Part shown: positions 29,174 to 37,871 of the stretch, one piece after another
Layout of the letters: the number at the start of each line of letters is the position of its first letter
Numbering within the stretch: the first letter of the stretch is position 1
DNA from: JADHOX01 sp038120515
GTDB taxonomy: Bacteria; Pseudomonadota; Alphaproteobacteria; Rickettsiales; JABIRX01
Length of the DNA stretch: 53,125 nt
Assembly: GCA_038120515.1 (NCBI GenBank)
Contig: JAYOLW010000010.1
Span: 1-53,125, forward strand
Direction of reading: 5' to 3'
Made by a program: the position numbers and the translations under genes
Notes under the pieces: model-generated
Told to the model about the DNA's origin: nothing
Seen by the model: only the letters and a program-made list of their open reading frames with translations
The model's database searches: none

Positions 29174-29202
29174 ATTATAACTTTTTCCTTAAAAAAGCTC
29201 AA
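29174..29202 (-). promoter_or_regulatory. Sigma-70-type promoter of the giant gene
   Basis: On the minus strand TTGAGC (29197-29202) and TATAAT (29174-29179) are separated by exactly 17 nt. The predicted start is near 29167, giving a leader of about 26 nt with a purine-rich AAAGAGAGA just before the ATG at 29141. A second TATAAT lies at 29210-29215 without a good -35. Confidence 0.65.
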
Positions 29203-29345
29203 TCTATTAATTATAGATAAAAGAATCTCAAACAAGAATAACAGGGACTTGAACTTAATTAATAAAATCCACTAATATAGCTCTAGTTTCTAAATCTTTT
29301 GATTTTTAATCAAGATTATTCTGATAAGAATATTAAATCTACGAG

Positions 29346-30866
29346 TTAGGTATTGATTAAATTTTGATATGTTAACTTTCTTGTTTCTATCTGGGCTTTA
29401 AGTCTTTCTCGAAAACTTTGTAACCTAGGATTTTCAGTAATTTCTTCATGAATTTGCTCAAGATTTCCTGTAACTATATTATAATTATCTGCATTCGATA
29501 CTGATGGGCGCAATGAATGATATCCCTCTATTCCCTTCAAATCTCTGGGCCCCAAAAACTTTGTACAATTTAGTCCTAAATCTCTACAAATGATTTTATC
29601 AATACCTAAATCTACAGTTTCCATAGCATCGGCAAAAATTGATTGATGTATTTTATGCCTAGTTTCTAACTCTGCTTTACCAACCGCAATTGCTTCTTCA
29701 AATTGTTCTTGCTGCTGTTGAGTTAGCACACTAGTTTCTGCTCCTAATGACACCAAAGCTGTTATGGCTTCTGTAGTATTATTTAAGACTGACATCTGAA
29801 GTACCGTCAAACCATCATTATTTTTGGTATTAACATCTGATTTGTTTGCAACTAATAATCGAATTATTCCAGGATTATTATGATTTACAGCCAACATTAA
29901 TGGCGCATTACCATATCGATCCCTAACATTAGTTTCTGCTCCATTTCTAACAAATAACTTACAAGCTTCAAAGTTGTTATGACTTGCGGCCCATAATAAT
30001 GGAGACATAGCATTACCATCTCGAAAATTTACATTTGCTCCTTTTCCAACAAACAACATACAAGCTTCAAGGTTGTTATTACGTGCGGCCAACATCAAAA
30101 GGCTATTAAAATTATATGGGGCATTGACATCTTGTCCTATCTCGATTAAATAATTTATTAATAACGAATTGCCATTAACTGCGGCCCATTTAATCCAATC
30201 TTCAAGATTTTCAATATCAAAATCAGCATGAAACTCTTCTACCAGAACTCTCATCATATCTATATTATTGCGCTTTGCAGCTAGATGAATAGCTGTATCT
30301 TGACTTATATTAAATGTTTTACAATTAACTTGAGCCCCTTTTGTTAATACCCCTTTAACAAGAGCTATATTTTCATACATTACCGCCAAATGAAGTATTG
30401 AAAAACCATCTTTGTCAATGCAATCAATTATCATACGATTACCTAGACAAAGTTCATGTGGAGCTAAAACTGAAATAACACCTAATGCCTGCTCTTCTGT
30501 TATATCATTATAAGATTTTAACAAATGTAAAGGTAGGTTACCAGATTCATCTGCAACCTTAATATCTGCACCTCTATCAACTAAATAAAATATTAAATCT
30601 AAGTTTTTATTTATAACTGCCCAATGAAGAGGTGTAGTAAAAAAACTTTGTTCCGAATTAACCTTCCCCCCAGCCTTAATAATTTTCTTAACTAAATCAG
30701 AGTTATTCTGCTTTGCTGCAAGAACTAAAGCTGCAAAGCCTAAATCATTAGTACCTTTAATAATTTTTTTAACATCATCAATTGAAATAGTAGTTTTAAT
30801 TCTTTCGATTAGATCTTCTGTAGATTCTAAACTAGGATTGTTTTTTTGGTTAAAAAAAGCTCTCAT
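29346..30866 (-). CDS. Ankyrin-repeat protein, about 506 aa
   Basis: About ten ankyrin repeats of 31-36 residues run from about residue 38 to 385, with the usual helix-turn-helix and tips such as FTTPLHWAVINKNLDLIFYL, DTAIHLAAKRNNIDMMRVLV and GNAPLMLAVNHNNPGIIRLL. About 120 residues of unrecognised C-terminal sequence follow, ending in a basic helix. Ankyrin repeats mediate protein binding and are frequent in secreted effectors of intracellular alphaproteobacteria; no secretion signal is visible here. The ATG at 30866 is chosen. An in-frame GTG at 30944 would add 26 residues and lies 22 nt from the predicted transcription start, so it stays possible. Neither start has a clear ribosome-binding site. 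Confidence 0.88.
   Translation of the reverse strand: MRAFFNQKNNPSLESTEDLIERIKTTISIDDVKKIIKGTNDLGFAALVLAAKQNNSDLVKKIIKAGGKVNSEQSFFTTPLHWAVINKNLDLIFYLVDRGADIKVADESGNLPLHLLKSYNDITEEQALGVISVLAPHELCLGNRMIIDCIDKDGFSILHLAVMYENIALVKGVLTKGAQVNCKTFNISQDTAIHLAAKRNNIDMMRVLVEEFHADFDIENLEDWIKWAAVNGNSLLINYLIEIGQDVNAPYNFNSLLMLAARNNNLEACMLFVGKGANVNFRDGNAMSPLLWAASHNNFEACKLFVRNGAETNVRDRYGNAPLMLAVNHNNPGIIRLLVANKSDVNTKNNDGLTVLQMSVLNNTTEAITALVSLGAETSVLTQQQQEQFEEAIAVGKAELETRHKIHQSIFADAMETVDLGIDKIICRDLGLNCTKFLGPRDLKGIEGYHSLRPSVSNADNYNIVTGNLEQIHEEITENPRLQSFRERLKAQIETRKLTYQNLINT
29961..30092 (-). repeat. Recently duplicated ankyrin unit
   Basis: A 33-nt stretch at 29961-29993 recurs almost unchanged at 30060-30092, exactly 99 bp (one 33-residue ankyrin unit) apart. 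Both encode the EACxLFV/NNxEAC region. Such DNA-level identity suggests recent repeat duplication inside the gene. Confidence 0.75.
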
Positions 30867-30972
30867 AATGTTATTTAATTTTTTATTAGACCAAATATCA
30901 TAATGAACAACCCCCAAACAGTCAACAAATAGTTGCAATTTCACATCTGGTTAACAAAAAAATTACACCAAT

Positions 30973-31001
30973 ATTATAATTGCTATTCTAATAGCAGACA
31001 A
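30973..31001 (-). promoter_or_regulatory. Promoter of the ankyrin gene with a palindromic operator-like spacer
   Basis: Reading the minus strand, TTGTCT (30996-31001) and TATAAT (30973-30978) lie 17 nt apart. The spacer holds a perfect palindrome, TGCTATT-CT-AATAGCA on the plus strand (30981-30996), which almost fills the space between the two boxes. A repressor bound there would block RNA polymerase directly. Confidence 0.65.
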
Positions 31002-31051
31002 AACAATAAAAACAAAAATCCTAAAACCAAGAAAATTTTGGCCTAGTAAAG

Positions 31052-32275
31052 TTAAGCAGCTGATTTTAAGACATTATGTTTTTTACCAACACGAATAAAA
31101 GCATCTATCGCTCTATCCAAATGTTCTTTATTATGTGCAGCAGAAATCTGAACTCTAATTCTTGCCTCACCTTTTGGTACAACCGGAAATGAAAAAGCAA
31201 TTACATAAATGCCTTCATCTTCAATTAAATCACGAGCCATTGCTGCAGCAAGTTTTGCATCATAAAGCATGACTGGAACAACAGGATGTATTCCAGGCCT
31301 TATATCGAAACCTGCCTCTTCCATTTTTTGTCTGAAATAAAGCGTATTCTCAGCAAGATTCTTAATCAGATCTTTTGATTCTCTGATAATATTTAATATC
31401 TCTAGACTTGAAGCCGCAACTGCAGGAGTTGTGTTATTAGAGAACAAATATGCTCTACTTTTATTCCGAAGTTTATCAATAATTTCATTACTAGATGCTA
31501 TAAAACCACCACCAGCACCACCTAAAGCTTTTCCAAGTGTACTTGATAGGATATCAACTCTTTTAGTGACATTTAATAATTCAATTGTACCCCTGCCATT
31601 CTCGCCAATAAAACCAGTAGCATGAGAATCATCAACCATCACTAAACAATCATATTTTTCTGCAATATCACAGATTTCTTCAAGCTTGGCAATATCACCA
31701 TCCATTGAAAAAACACCATCTGTAACTATAACTCTATATCTAGAACCAGAATTAACAGCATCTTGACATTTGGCTTCTAGATCTTGCATATCATCAAACT
31801 CATAAAAGAAACGCTTAGCTTTACATAATCTAATACCATCAATTAAACTAGCATGGTTAAGATTTGCAGAAATTATCGCATCTTCAGCTTCAAACAAAGC
31901 CTGAAACAAACTACCATTTGCTGCAAAACATGATGAATAAGTAATTACATCCTCATAACCTAAAAACTCAGCCATTTTTGTTTCAAATTCTTTGTGAATA
32001 TCCATTGTCCCACAAATAAATCGTACTGATGCAGTTCCAAAACCATAATCATCAATAGCTTTCTTTCCAGTTTCGGTAATTCTTGGATCATTTGCAAGAC
32101 CAAGATAATTATTAGCACAAAGGTTAAGAACTTGTTTTTTGTTACCTTCAAAATCTAGAATATCAACAATTGCAGATTGTGAAGAAACGATTTGATATTC
32201 ATTTTTATATAAGCCAGTAGCCTTTAATTCAGCTAGCTCTGCTTTTATTTGTTTTGTAAATTGATCATTTATCAT
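31052..32275 (-). CDS. kbl: Glycine C-acetyltransferase (2-amino-3-ketobutyrate CoA ligase)
   Basis: Kbl cleaves 2-amino-3-ketobutyrate with CoA to glycine and acetyl-CoA. The 407-residue protein is an alpha-oxoamine synthase of fold-type I PLP enzymes. It has NYLGLANDPRI, the FICGTMDIHKEFE substrate segment, DGVFSMDGDIA, VDDSHATGF (PLP-ring Asp and His) and the Schiff-base Lys249 in SSTLGKALGGAGGG. Close relatives include ALA synthase and BioF, but the N-terminal and VRFICGT features and the adjoining threonine dehydrogenase favour Kbl. The start lies 2 nt after the tdh stop, so the two form an operon. Confidence 0.95.
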   Translation of the reverse strand: MINDQFTKQIKAELAELKATGLYKNEYQIVSSQSAIVDILDFEGNKKQVLNLCANNYLGLANDPRITETGKKAIDDYGFGTASVRFICGTMDIHKEFETKMAEFLGYEDVITYSSCFAANGSLFQALFEAEDAIISANLNHASLIDGIRLCKAKRFFYEFDDMQDLEAKCQDAVNSGSRYRVIVTDGVFSMDGDIAKLEEICDIAEKYDCLVMVDDSHATGFIGENGRGTIELLNVTKRVDILSSTLGKALGGAGGGFIASSNEIIDKLRNKSRAYLFSNNTTPAVAASSLEILNIIRESKDLIKNLAENTLYFRQKMEEAGFDIRPGIHPVVPVMLYDAKLAAAMARDLIEDEGIYVIAFSFPVVPKGEARIRVQISAAHNKEHLDRAIDAFIRVGKKHNVLKSAA

Positions 32276-32277
32276 AA

Positions 32278-33222
32278 TTATACCGCTATTTTTACTGCTA
32301 AATGTTTAATCATATCTTCCGTCATTTCAGCAAGGCCAAAATGCTCTTTCCAGTTCCATTCTGATCTTGCCGCATTATCATCGATTGATCTTGGCCAAGA
32401 ATCAGCAATATCTTGTCTGAAATCAGGTTTATAAGTAATTTTAAAATTTGGAATATGCTTTTGAATTTCTCTAGCAAGATCACCACAAGAAAAGCTTGTC
32501 GCCGCGAAGTTAAAATTTGAATAATGTTTTAATTTAGAAAAATTAGCTTCAGCAAGCTCTATAGTTCCTCTAATAGCATCATCAATATACATAAAAGGAA
32601 GTATTGTATCTTCCTTTAAGAAACATTCATAACTGCCTTTAGATAAAGCGTCATAAAAGATTTCAACAGCATAATCTGTAGTTCCACCACCCGGAAGTGT
32701 TTTAGAACTTATAATTCCAGGATATCTTAGACCTCTAACATCTAAGCCAAATTTTTCGACATAGTAATCACATAGCATTTCACCAGCAAGCTTGGTGATA
32801 CCATACATAGTTTTAGGTTCGATTATAGTTGATTGCGGAGTATTCTCTTTAGGTGATGATGGCCCAAATACTGCAATAGAGCTAACATTTATAATTTTTG
32901 ATAATTGTAGCTCTAAACCAAGCTCTAAAATATTATGAAGACCTGTCATATTGACATTCCAGCACAGGCTTGGATTTTTCTCACCAGTAGCTGAAAGTAA
33001 AGAAGCTAAATGAAAAACTGTATCAATTTCATATTTTTCAATAATATTTTTCAAAAGATTTTTATCTAAAACATCAATAATCTCATATGGACCTTGGTCA
33101 TGAGAATTATTGGCTTTAATATCTGAAGCAATCACATTTTCTCTTCCATATTTATTGCGTAACTCGGAAACTAAGTCAGTACCTATTTGTCCGGATGCTC
33201 CTGTGATTAAAATTTTTTGCAT
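32278..33222 (-). CDS. tdh: NAD-dependent L-threonine 3-dehydrogenase (epimerase/SDR type)
   Basis: This enzyme oxidises L-threonine to 2-amino-3-ketobutyrate, the substrate of the adjacent Kbl. The 314-residue protein is an extended short-chain dehydrogenase. It has the nucleotide-binding GASGQIG at the N terminus, VFHLASLLSATGE, and the catalytic Tyr140-x3-Lys144 (YGITK) with SSIAVFG upstream. RYPGIIS and GTTDYAVEIFY are typical of the short-chain TDH group rather than of UDP-sugar epimerases. It is not the zinc-dependent TDH of E. coli. Operon pairing with kbl makes the substrate assignment firm. Confidence 0.9.
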   Translation of the reverse strand: MQKILITGASGQIGTDLVSELRNKYGRENVIASDIKANNSHDQGPYEIIDVLDKNLLKNIIEKYEIDTVFHLASLLSATGEKNPSLCWNVNMTGLHNILELGLELQLSKIINVSSIAVFGPSSPKENTPQSTIIEPKTMYGITKLAGEMLCDYYVEKFGLDVRGLRYPGIISSKTLPGGGTTDYAVEIFYDALSKGSYECFLKEDTILPFMYIDDAIRGTIELAEANFSKLKHYSNFNFAATSFSCGDLAREIQKHIPNFKITYKPDFRQDIADSWPRSIDDNAARSEWNWKEHFGLAEMTEDMIKHLAVKIAV

Positions 33223-33307
33223 GATTTTCTTTAGTTAATTAATCAAAGCGAATTATTTTAACAGTGCAGTTTGTAATGTATAGAATGTTTTTTAGAAATT
33301 TAACTTT

Positions 33308-34378
33308 TTATAGCTTATCTATAATTTTGATAAGATCATCTACAGGATGACCAGGCAAAGCCTTTTCAAAATTATTTCGCATATTTAATAATATATTTGG
33401 GTCTGTGATAGCAAGCTCGATAAAATTAGCTAGATCTTGAGAATTAACAGCATTTTCTTCATACATCATAGCAACACCAATATTTTTAAGTTCTAATGCA
33501 TTAAAATATTGATGATTATCCATTGCATGCGGATACGGTAAAAAAACAGCTGGTTTTTTAGCTGCAATTAGTTCGGCTATAGTTGAAGCACCTGATCTAG
33601 AAATCACAAGATCGGCACTATGAATCCGCTTGGCCATATCATTAAAAAAGCTATCAATTTGAGTACTTACTCCAATTTCTTTATATTTTGCTTTTACCAT
33701 ATCGATATTGTCAGCACGAACTTGTTGGACAATTTCAATTTGATCTAACCTGCTGCTATCAATATGCGCTAATATCTCAAACATTAAATTATTAAAAACA
33801 TCTGCTCCTTGGCTACCACCAACAACTAAAATCACGAATTTATCAGAATTTTTATTTAGCATTGTTTGATAGAATTCTGACCTTACAGGAATACCAGTAA
33901 ATTTTTGTTTATGTTGAAATTGCTCAAAGCCTTGTTGATTTTTATAAGCAACAGCAACGACATTAGCAATTTTTGCAAATAATTTATTCGTTCGTCCAGC
34001 AATGATATTTTGCTCATGAATAATAATTTTTTTACGCATTAAAAAAGCAGCAATAAGAACAGCAATGCCTTGATAACCTCCAAAAGTTATCACTATATCA
34101 ATCTTATGCTTCATTATAAACCACAAATTCTTACCAACAAAAAAAACAAGTGAAAAAGCAAAGATAAAAAGTTTAATTGGAGATCTTTGGAATTTATAAA
34201 TATTTTGAACTGCAATCTGCTTCTTTAAATCCGCTGGTATGTAATTGCTACATCTTGTATCAGTAATAAAATATGCTTTATAACCTTGTTGCCCTAGCCC
34301 TATAAACAAGGCAAGAGCTGGAAAAAAATGCCCTCCTGTTCCACCAGCACTGATTAAAATATTTTTTTTCGTTGCCAT
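33308..34378 (-). CDS. murG: UDP-GlcNAc:undecaprenyl-PP-MurNAc-pentapeptide GlcNAc transferase MurG
   Basis: MurG adds GlcNAc to lipid I to make lipid II at the inner face of the membrane. The 356-residue GT-B protein has the N-terminal GGTGGHFFPALAL loop, the HEQNIIAGRTNK segment, the second glycine-rich loop GGSQGADVFN, and the donor-binding region SRSGASTIAELIAAKKPAVFLPYP with DNHQYFNA. It starts 4 nt after the ftsW stop and is the last gene of the ftsI-murG cluster. No murC, murB or ddl follows here, since tdh-kbl come next. Confidence 0.97.
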   Translation of the reverse strand: MATKKNILISAGGTGGHFFPALALFIGLGQQGYKAYFITDTRCSNYIPADLKKQIAVQNIYKFQRSPIKLFIFAFSLVFFVGKNLWFIMKHKIDIVITFGGYQGIAVLIAAFLMRKKIIIHEQNIIAGRTNKLFAKIANVVAVAYKNQQGFEQFQHKQKFTGIPVRSEFYQTMLNKNSDKFVILVVGGSQGADVFNNLMFEILAHIDSSRLDQIEIVQQVRADNIDMVKAKYKEIGVSTQIDSFFNDMAKRIHSADLVISRSGASTIAELIAAKKPAVFLPYPHAMDNHQYFNALELKNIGVAMMYEENAVNSQDLANFIELAITDPNILLNMRNNFEKALPGHPVDDLIKIIDKL

Positions 34379-34382
34379 AAAT

Positions 34383-35507
34383 TTATTTTATTATCCTGCC
34401 ATAACTTGATTTGCTATAGAGTAAAATCATACCAATCATTGCCGATGTAGCAATAAAAGATGATCCACCATAACTAACAAGCGGTAATATTGTACCTTTA
34501 GTTGGTAATAAATTAATACTAACTCCAATATTTACTAATACCTGAAAAGCAATTTGTAGTGCAAGACCTGAAAGCAATAATGAGATAAAAATATTTTCAT
34601 GCTTATATGCTTTGGTTAAAACTCGGATAATAACAATTGCATAAGCCGCAATTAAACATAGTGCAACAATAAAGCCAAACTCTTCAACAATTACTGAGAA
34701 GACAAAATCAGTATGTGAATCTGGCAATCCATCTTTAACAGAGCCATGGAAGTAACCTTGTCCCCATAAACCACCATTTCTAATGGCATCAATTGATTTC
34801 TGAACCTGATATGACATATGACCATCCGAAAATAAAAACATATCAATTCGGTATTTTACATGTGGGAAATAATAATAAGCTAAGACCAATCCAATTAAAC
34901 CAAATAATCCAATTGATAAAATTACCATAAATGAGAATCCAATTAAAAATAGTTGCGATAGCCAAATTAAAGTGAAATTGATAACCATACCCATATCAGG
35001 CTGAAGCACTAGCAAAGTAATAGTCACAATATATAAAAATAATGACGCAAGAAGGAATCTTGAAGAATTTTGATATAAAATGTATTTTGATAAAATTAAT
35101 GAATTAATCATTATAAATAATGGCTTGATAAATTCTGATGGCTGGAGTGAAAAGCCAAATAACCGGATCCATCTCTTTGCACCTTTTAATTGAGGTTCAT
35201 TTAGCAATACAACAAACATTAAAAGCAACAAACATATAAAACATGGTAATGAAAGCCTTAGAAGTAAACGATCATCAAATGCAGAAATTATGAGCATAAC
35301 AGCAAGACCAATCAGAAAAAACAAAAAATGTTTTTTATAAAAAAAATCAGAATCAACACCAATTTTATAGGCAACTGAAGGACTTGAGCTTGTAATAACC
35401 AACAACCCAAATAACATTATTAAAGCCACAATAAATAATGTTATATGATCAAGGCTATACCACCATTTAGTTATTTTAAAACTATTCCTAGATAGTGGTT
35501 CTATCAT
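34383..35507 (-). CDS. ftsW: Lipid II polymerase FtsW (SEDS family)
   Basis: FtsW is the division-specific peptidoglycan glycosyltransferase that pairs with FtsI. The 374-residue protein has about ten membrane segments. It carries SEDS landmarks: KGAKRWIRLFGFSLQPSEFIKPLFI, LLVLQPDMGMV, the large extracytoplasmic loop with GGLWGQGYFHGSVKDGLPDSHTDFVFSVIVEEFG (containing the conserved Asp), and LPLVSYGGSSF near the end. Its ATG overlaps the murD TGA by 4 nt (ATGA). Confidence 0.97.
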   Translation of the reverse strand: MIEPLSRNSFKITKWWYSLDHITLFIVALIMLFGLLVITSSSPSVAYKIGVDSDFFYKKHFLFFLIGLAVMLIISAFDDRLLLRLSLPCFICLLLLMFVVLLNEPQLKGAKRWIRLFGFSLQPSEFIKPLFIMINSLILSKYILYQNSSRFLLASLFLYIVTITLLVLQPDMGMVINFTLIWLSQLFLIGFSFMVILSIGLFGLIGLVLAYYYFPHVKYRIDMFLFSDGHMSYQVQKSIDAIRNGGLWGQGYFHGSVKDGLPDSHTDFVFSVIVEEFGFIVALCLIAAYAIVIIRVLTKAYKHENIFISLLLSGLALQIAFQVLVNIGVSINLLPTKGTILPLVSYGGSSFIATSAMIGMILLYSKSSYGRIIK

Positions 35508-36805
35508 TTTAATATCTCTTCAACTAGGTTTTTAAATATTTTACCTCTAGCAGCAAAATTAGCAAACATATCGAATGAAGCACATGCTGGTGAGAATAAA
35601 ATATTTATAGTTTTACTTTTATCAAGCTTTGCATCATCTATAACTTTCGCCACTAGCTTTTGAAAATCTTGATTAAAAAGCTCAGTTTCAATCATATTGT
35701 CAATTTGCTTATAAAAAAGCTGTTCCGCTTCCCCAAATAAATAAACCTTTTTAATCTTAGTAAAATATTTTTTTAGTGATTCAATACCACCCTCTTTCGC
35801 AATCCCTCCTGCAATCCATAAAATATTATCTAGCTGTTTTAAAGCATTTTCCGTGCTATCCGCATTAGTTGCCTTGGAATCATTGTAAATCATGATATTT
35901 TCATATTGCAATACCATTTCAAATCTATGTTCTAGTGGCTCAAATTTAAGCAAAAGATCTTTGATATCGGCTAAATCAATGCCTTCCATCTCTGCAATTA
36001 TAAGAGAAGCTAGCAAATTTTGAGGATTACTAAAGCTTTTAAGATCAAGTAAATTGTTTAAAATATTATAATTCTTATAAAAAACTCCTTGATTATTTTG
36101 CTTTATTTCATCGCAACTAAATTTGACTTTTTTATTTTCTAAACTTTCAAAAACCCCGTATGTGATTGGATTATCGCTACATATTATTGCTTTATTATCT
36201 CGATTTCTATTACTAAAAACACGAATTTTTGCTTTAACATAACCTTCAAGGTCATGATGACGATCAAGATGATCAGGAGTAATATTAAGCAAGACAGAAT
36301 AACTAAATTCCAAATCATTAAGCAAATCTAATTGAAATGAAGAAACTTCAATCACATAAACAGCCATATTATCGACAGGCAGATCGAAAATTGGTACACC
36401 TATATTACCACCAAAAAAAACAGGCTGATCTAGCTTATTCGATAAGATGTAATGCGTTAATTTAGTTGTAGTAGATTTGCCATTAGTTCCAGTAATTGCA
36501 ATAATCTTTGGCAATTTTTCAAATTGCATAAAAAACAGTTCTATATCACCAATTATTTTAACATTAGCTTGTTTTGCCATTTCAATAGCTGGGTGCCTTT
36601 TTGGGAATTCGAGCGGCACTGATGGCGCAACTACAAAATAATCAATTTCACCAAAATCAATTTCAGCATAATGAACAAATTTAAGATCATCATGATTATC
36701 GATTTTATCATCATAAAAATATATTTCATTATTTGGAGCTAATTTCGCTATCGCGGCAAGATTAGATATTCCAAGACCTAGAAAATAAAGTTTTTTGTTT
36801 TTCAT
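35504..36805 (-). CDS. murD: UDP-MurNAc-L-Ala:D-Glu ligase MurD
   Basis: MurD adds D-glutamate to UDP-MurNAc-L-Ala in the cytoplasm. The protein of about 433 residues starts with a Rossmann-like segment KLYFLGLGISNLA. It has the ATP-binding ITGTNGKSTTTKL (Lys110), LLNITPDHLDRH, and the C-terminal YNDSKATNADSTENAL and GGIAKEGG motifs. The ATG at 36805 lies 1 nt after the mraY stop and begins directly at the fold; an in-frame TTG at 36820 would overlap mraY and is less likely. The coding end overlaps ftsW by 4 nt. Confidence 0.96.
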   Translation of the reverse strand: MKNKKLYFLGLGISNLAAIAKLAPNNEIYFYDDKIDNHDDLKFVHYAEIDFGEIDYFVVAPSVPLEFPKRHPAIEMAKQANVKIIGDIELFFMQFEKLPKIIAITGTNGKSTTTKLTHYILSNKLDQPVFFGGNIGVPIFDLPVDNMAVYVIEVSSFQLDLLNDLEFSYSVLLNITPDHLDRHHDLEGYVKAKIRVFSNRNRDNKAIICSDNPITYGVFESLENKKVKFSCDEIKQNNQGVFYKNYNILNNLLDLKSFSNPQNLLASLIIAEMEGIDLADIKDLLLKFEPLEHRFEMVLQYENIMIYNDSKATNADSTENALKQLDNILWIAGGIAKEGGIESLKKYFTKIKKVYLFGEAEQLFYKQIDNMIETELFNQDFQKLVAKVIDDAKLDKSKTINILFSPACASFDMFANFAARGKIFKNLVEEILK

Positions 36806-36806
36806 A

Positions 36807-37871
36807 TTACGCAAAGACAAGAGTCAAAGAAAATACAGACAAAACAATGCTAGATATAAAAAATCTGCTTACAACAACATTTTCTTTTACACCAGAGATT
36901 TCAAAATGATGATGGATTGGCGCCATTTTAAACAAACGTTTTTTAGTAAGTTTAAAATAATAAACCTGAAGAATTACCGAGATAGCCTCCATAACAAAAA
37001 CTGCCCCCAAAATCAAAAGTAACAATTCAGATTTTGTAACAACTGCAAGATAGCCAATCATAGCGCCAAGCGGCAAGCTACCAACATCACCCATAAAAAT
37101 CTTGGCAGGATAAGCATTCCACCATAAGAAGCCAAGCAATGCCCCTATTACTATCAAAATGATATTTTCGAGCGATTTTAGATTTTCTAAATATTCCTCA
37201 CTAAAAAAGAACAGATGAGAACTCTCCGTAAAATTTAAGATCACAACAAAGAATATTAAGACAGGTATAGTAGTAAATGAAGCTAGACCATCAAGACCAT
37301 CGGTAAGATTTACAGCATTAGATGTTGCAACTATTACAATAGCTGCAAATAGAAAATAATAAAAACCGATATCATAGCCCATATCAGTTATTGGTATTAT
37401 TAAAGTAGAGTCAAAATCACTCGGATAATAATGATTCAAACCATAGACAATCATCAAGGCAAAAACAAACTGAAATAACAATTTATACCTACCCCTTAAA
37501 CCTTTACTATTTTGTTTTAGCAATTTCATCAAATCATCATAAAAGCCAAGTAGCATATGTGCTATATAGATAAGCACAAGCCCGGTTAACAAAGGATTAA
37601 ACACCTCATAAACAACAAGAGCTGTAAATAAAATTGCCAGGAAGATTAGAATGCCACCTAGAGTCAAAACATTGTTTTTATCGTTTATATGAGAAGCTGG
37701 ACCATCATCTCTAATTGGTTGAAAACCAATATTTAGCCTTCTTATTAGCAAAGCAAAAAATTTATACCCTAATACCACAGTAAGAAATGGTAAAATTATC
37801 GATAAACACTTAAAAAGAATAGCCTCGTTTAAGTAAAGGCCGAAATAATTTAAAATATTAATTATGAACAT
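36807..37871 (-). CDS. mraY: Phospho-MurNAc-pentapeptide transferase MraY
   Basis: MraY attaches phospho-MurNAc-pentapeptide to undecaprenyl phosphate, making lipid I. About 354 residues with ten membrane helices show GPASHINDKNNVLTLGGILI, the DDLMK catalytic aspartates, NAVNLTDGLDGLA, MGDVGSLPLG and the PIHHHFE motif. The start ATG at 37871 is set by GAGGA six bases upstream; the in-frame TTG at 37883 overlaps that site. It overlaps the murE end by 14 nt. murF, which usually separates murE and mraY, is absent. Confidence 0.96.
   Translation of the reverse strand: MFIINILNYFGLYLNEAILFKCLSIILPFLTVVLGYKFFALLIRRLNIGFQPIRDDGPASHINDKNNVLTLGGILIFLAILFTALVVYEVFNPLLTGLVLIYIAHMLLGFYDDLMKLLKQNSKGLRGRYKLLFQFVFALMIVYGLNHYYPSDFDSTLIIPITDMGYDIGFYYFLFAAIVIVATSNAVNLTDGLDGLASFTTIPVLIFFVVILNFTESSHLFFFSEEYLENLKSLENIILIVIGALLGFLWWNAYPAKIFMGDVGSLPLGAMIGYLAVVTKSELLLLILGAVFVMEAISVILQVYYFKLTKKRLFKMAPIHHHFEISGVKENVVVSRFFISSIVLSVFSLTLVFA

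Noticed and set aside
29961..30092. CRISPR-like direct repeats
   Set aside because: Only two copies, in frame with ankyrin units and inside a coding gene; no array or cas gene.
21601..30944. Genomic island or prophage around the giant and ankyrin genes
   Set aside because: No integrase, transposase, tRNA junction or attachment repeats were seen; accessory character is inferred only from gene type.
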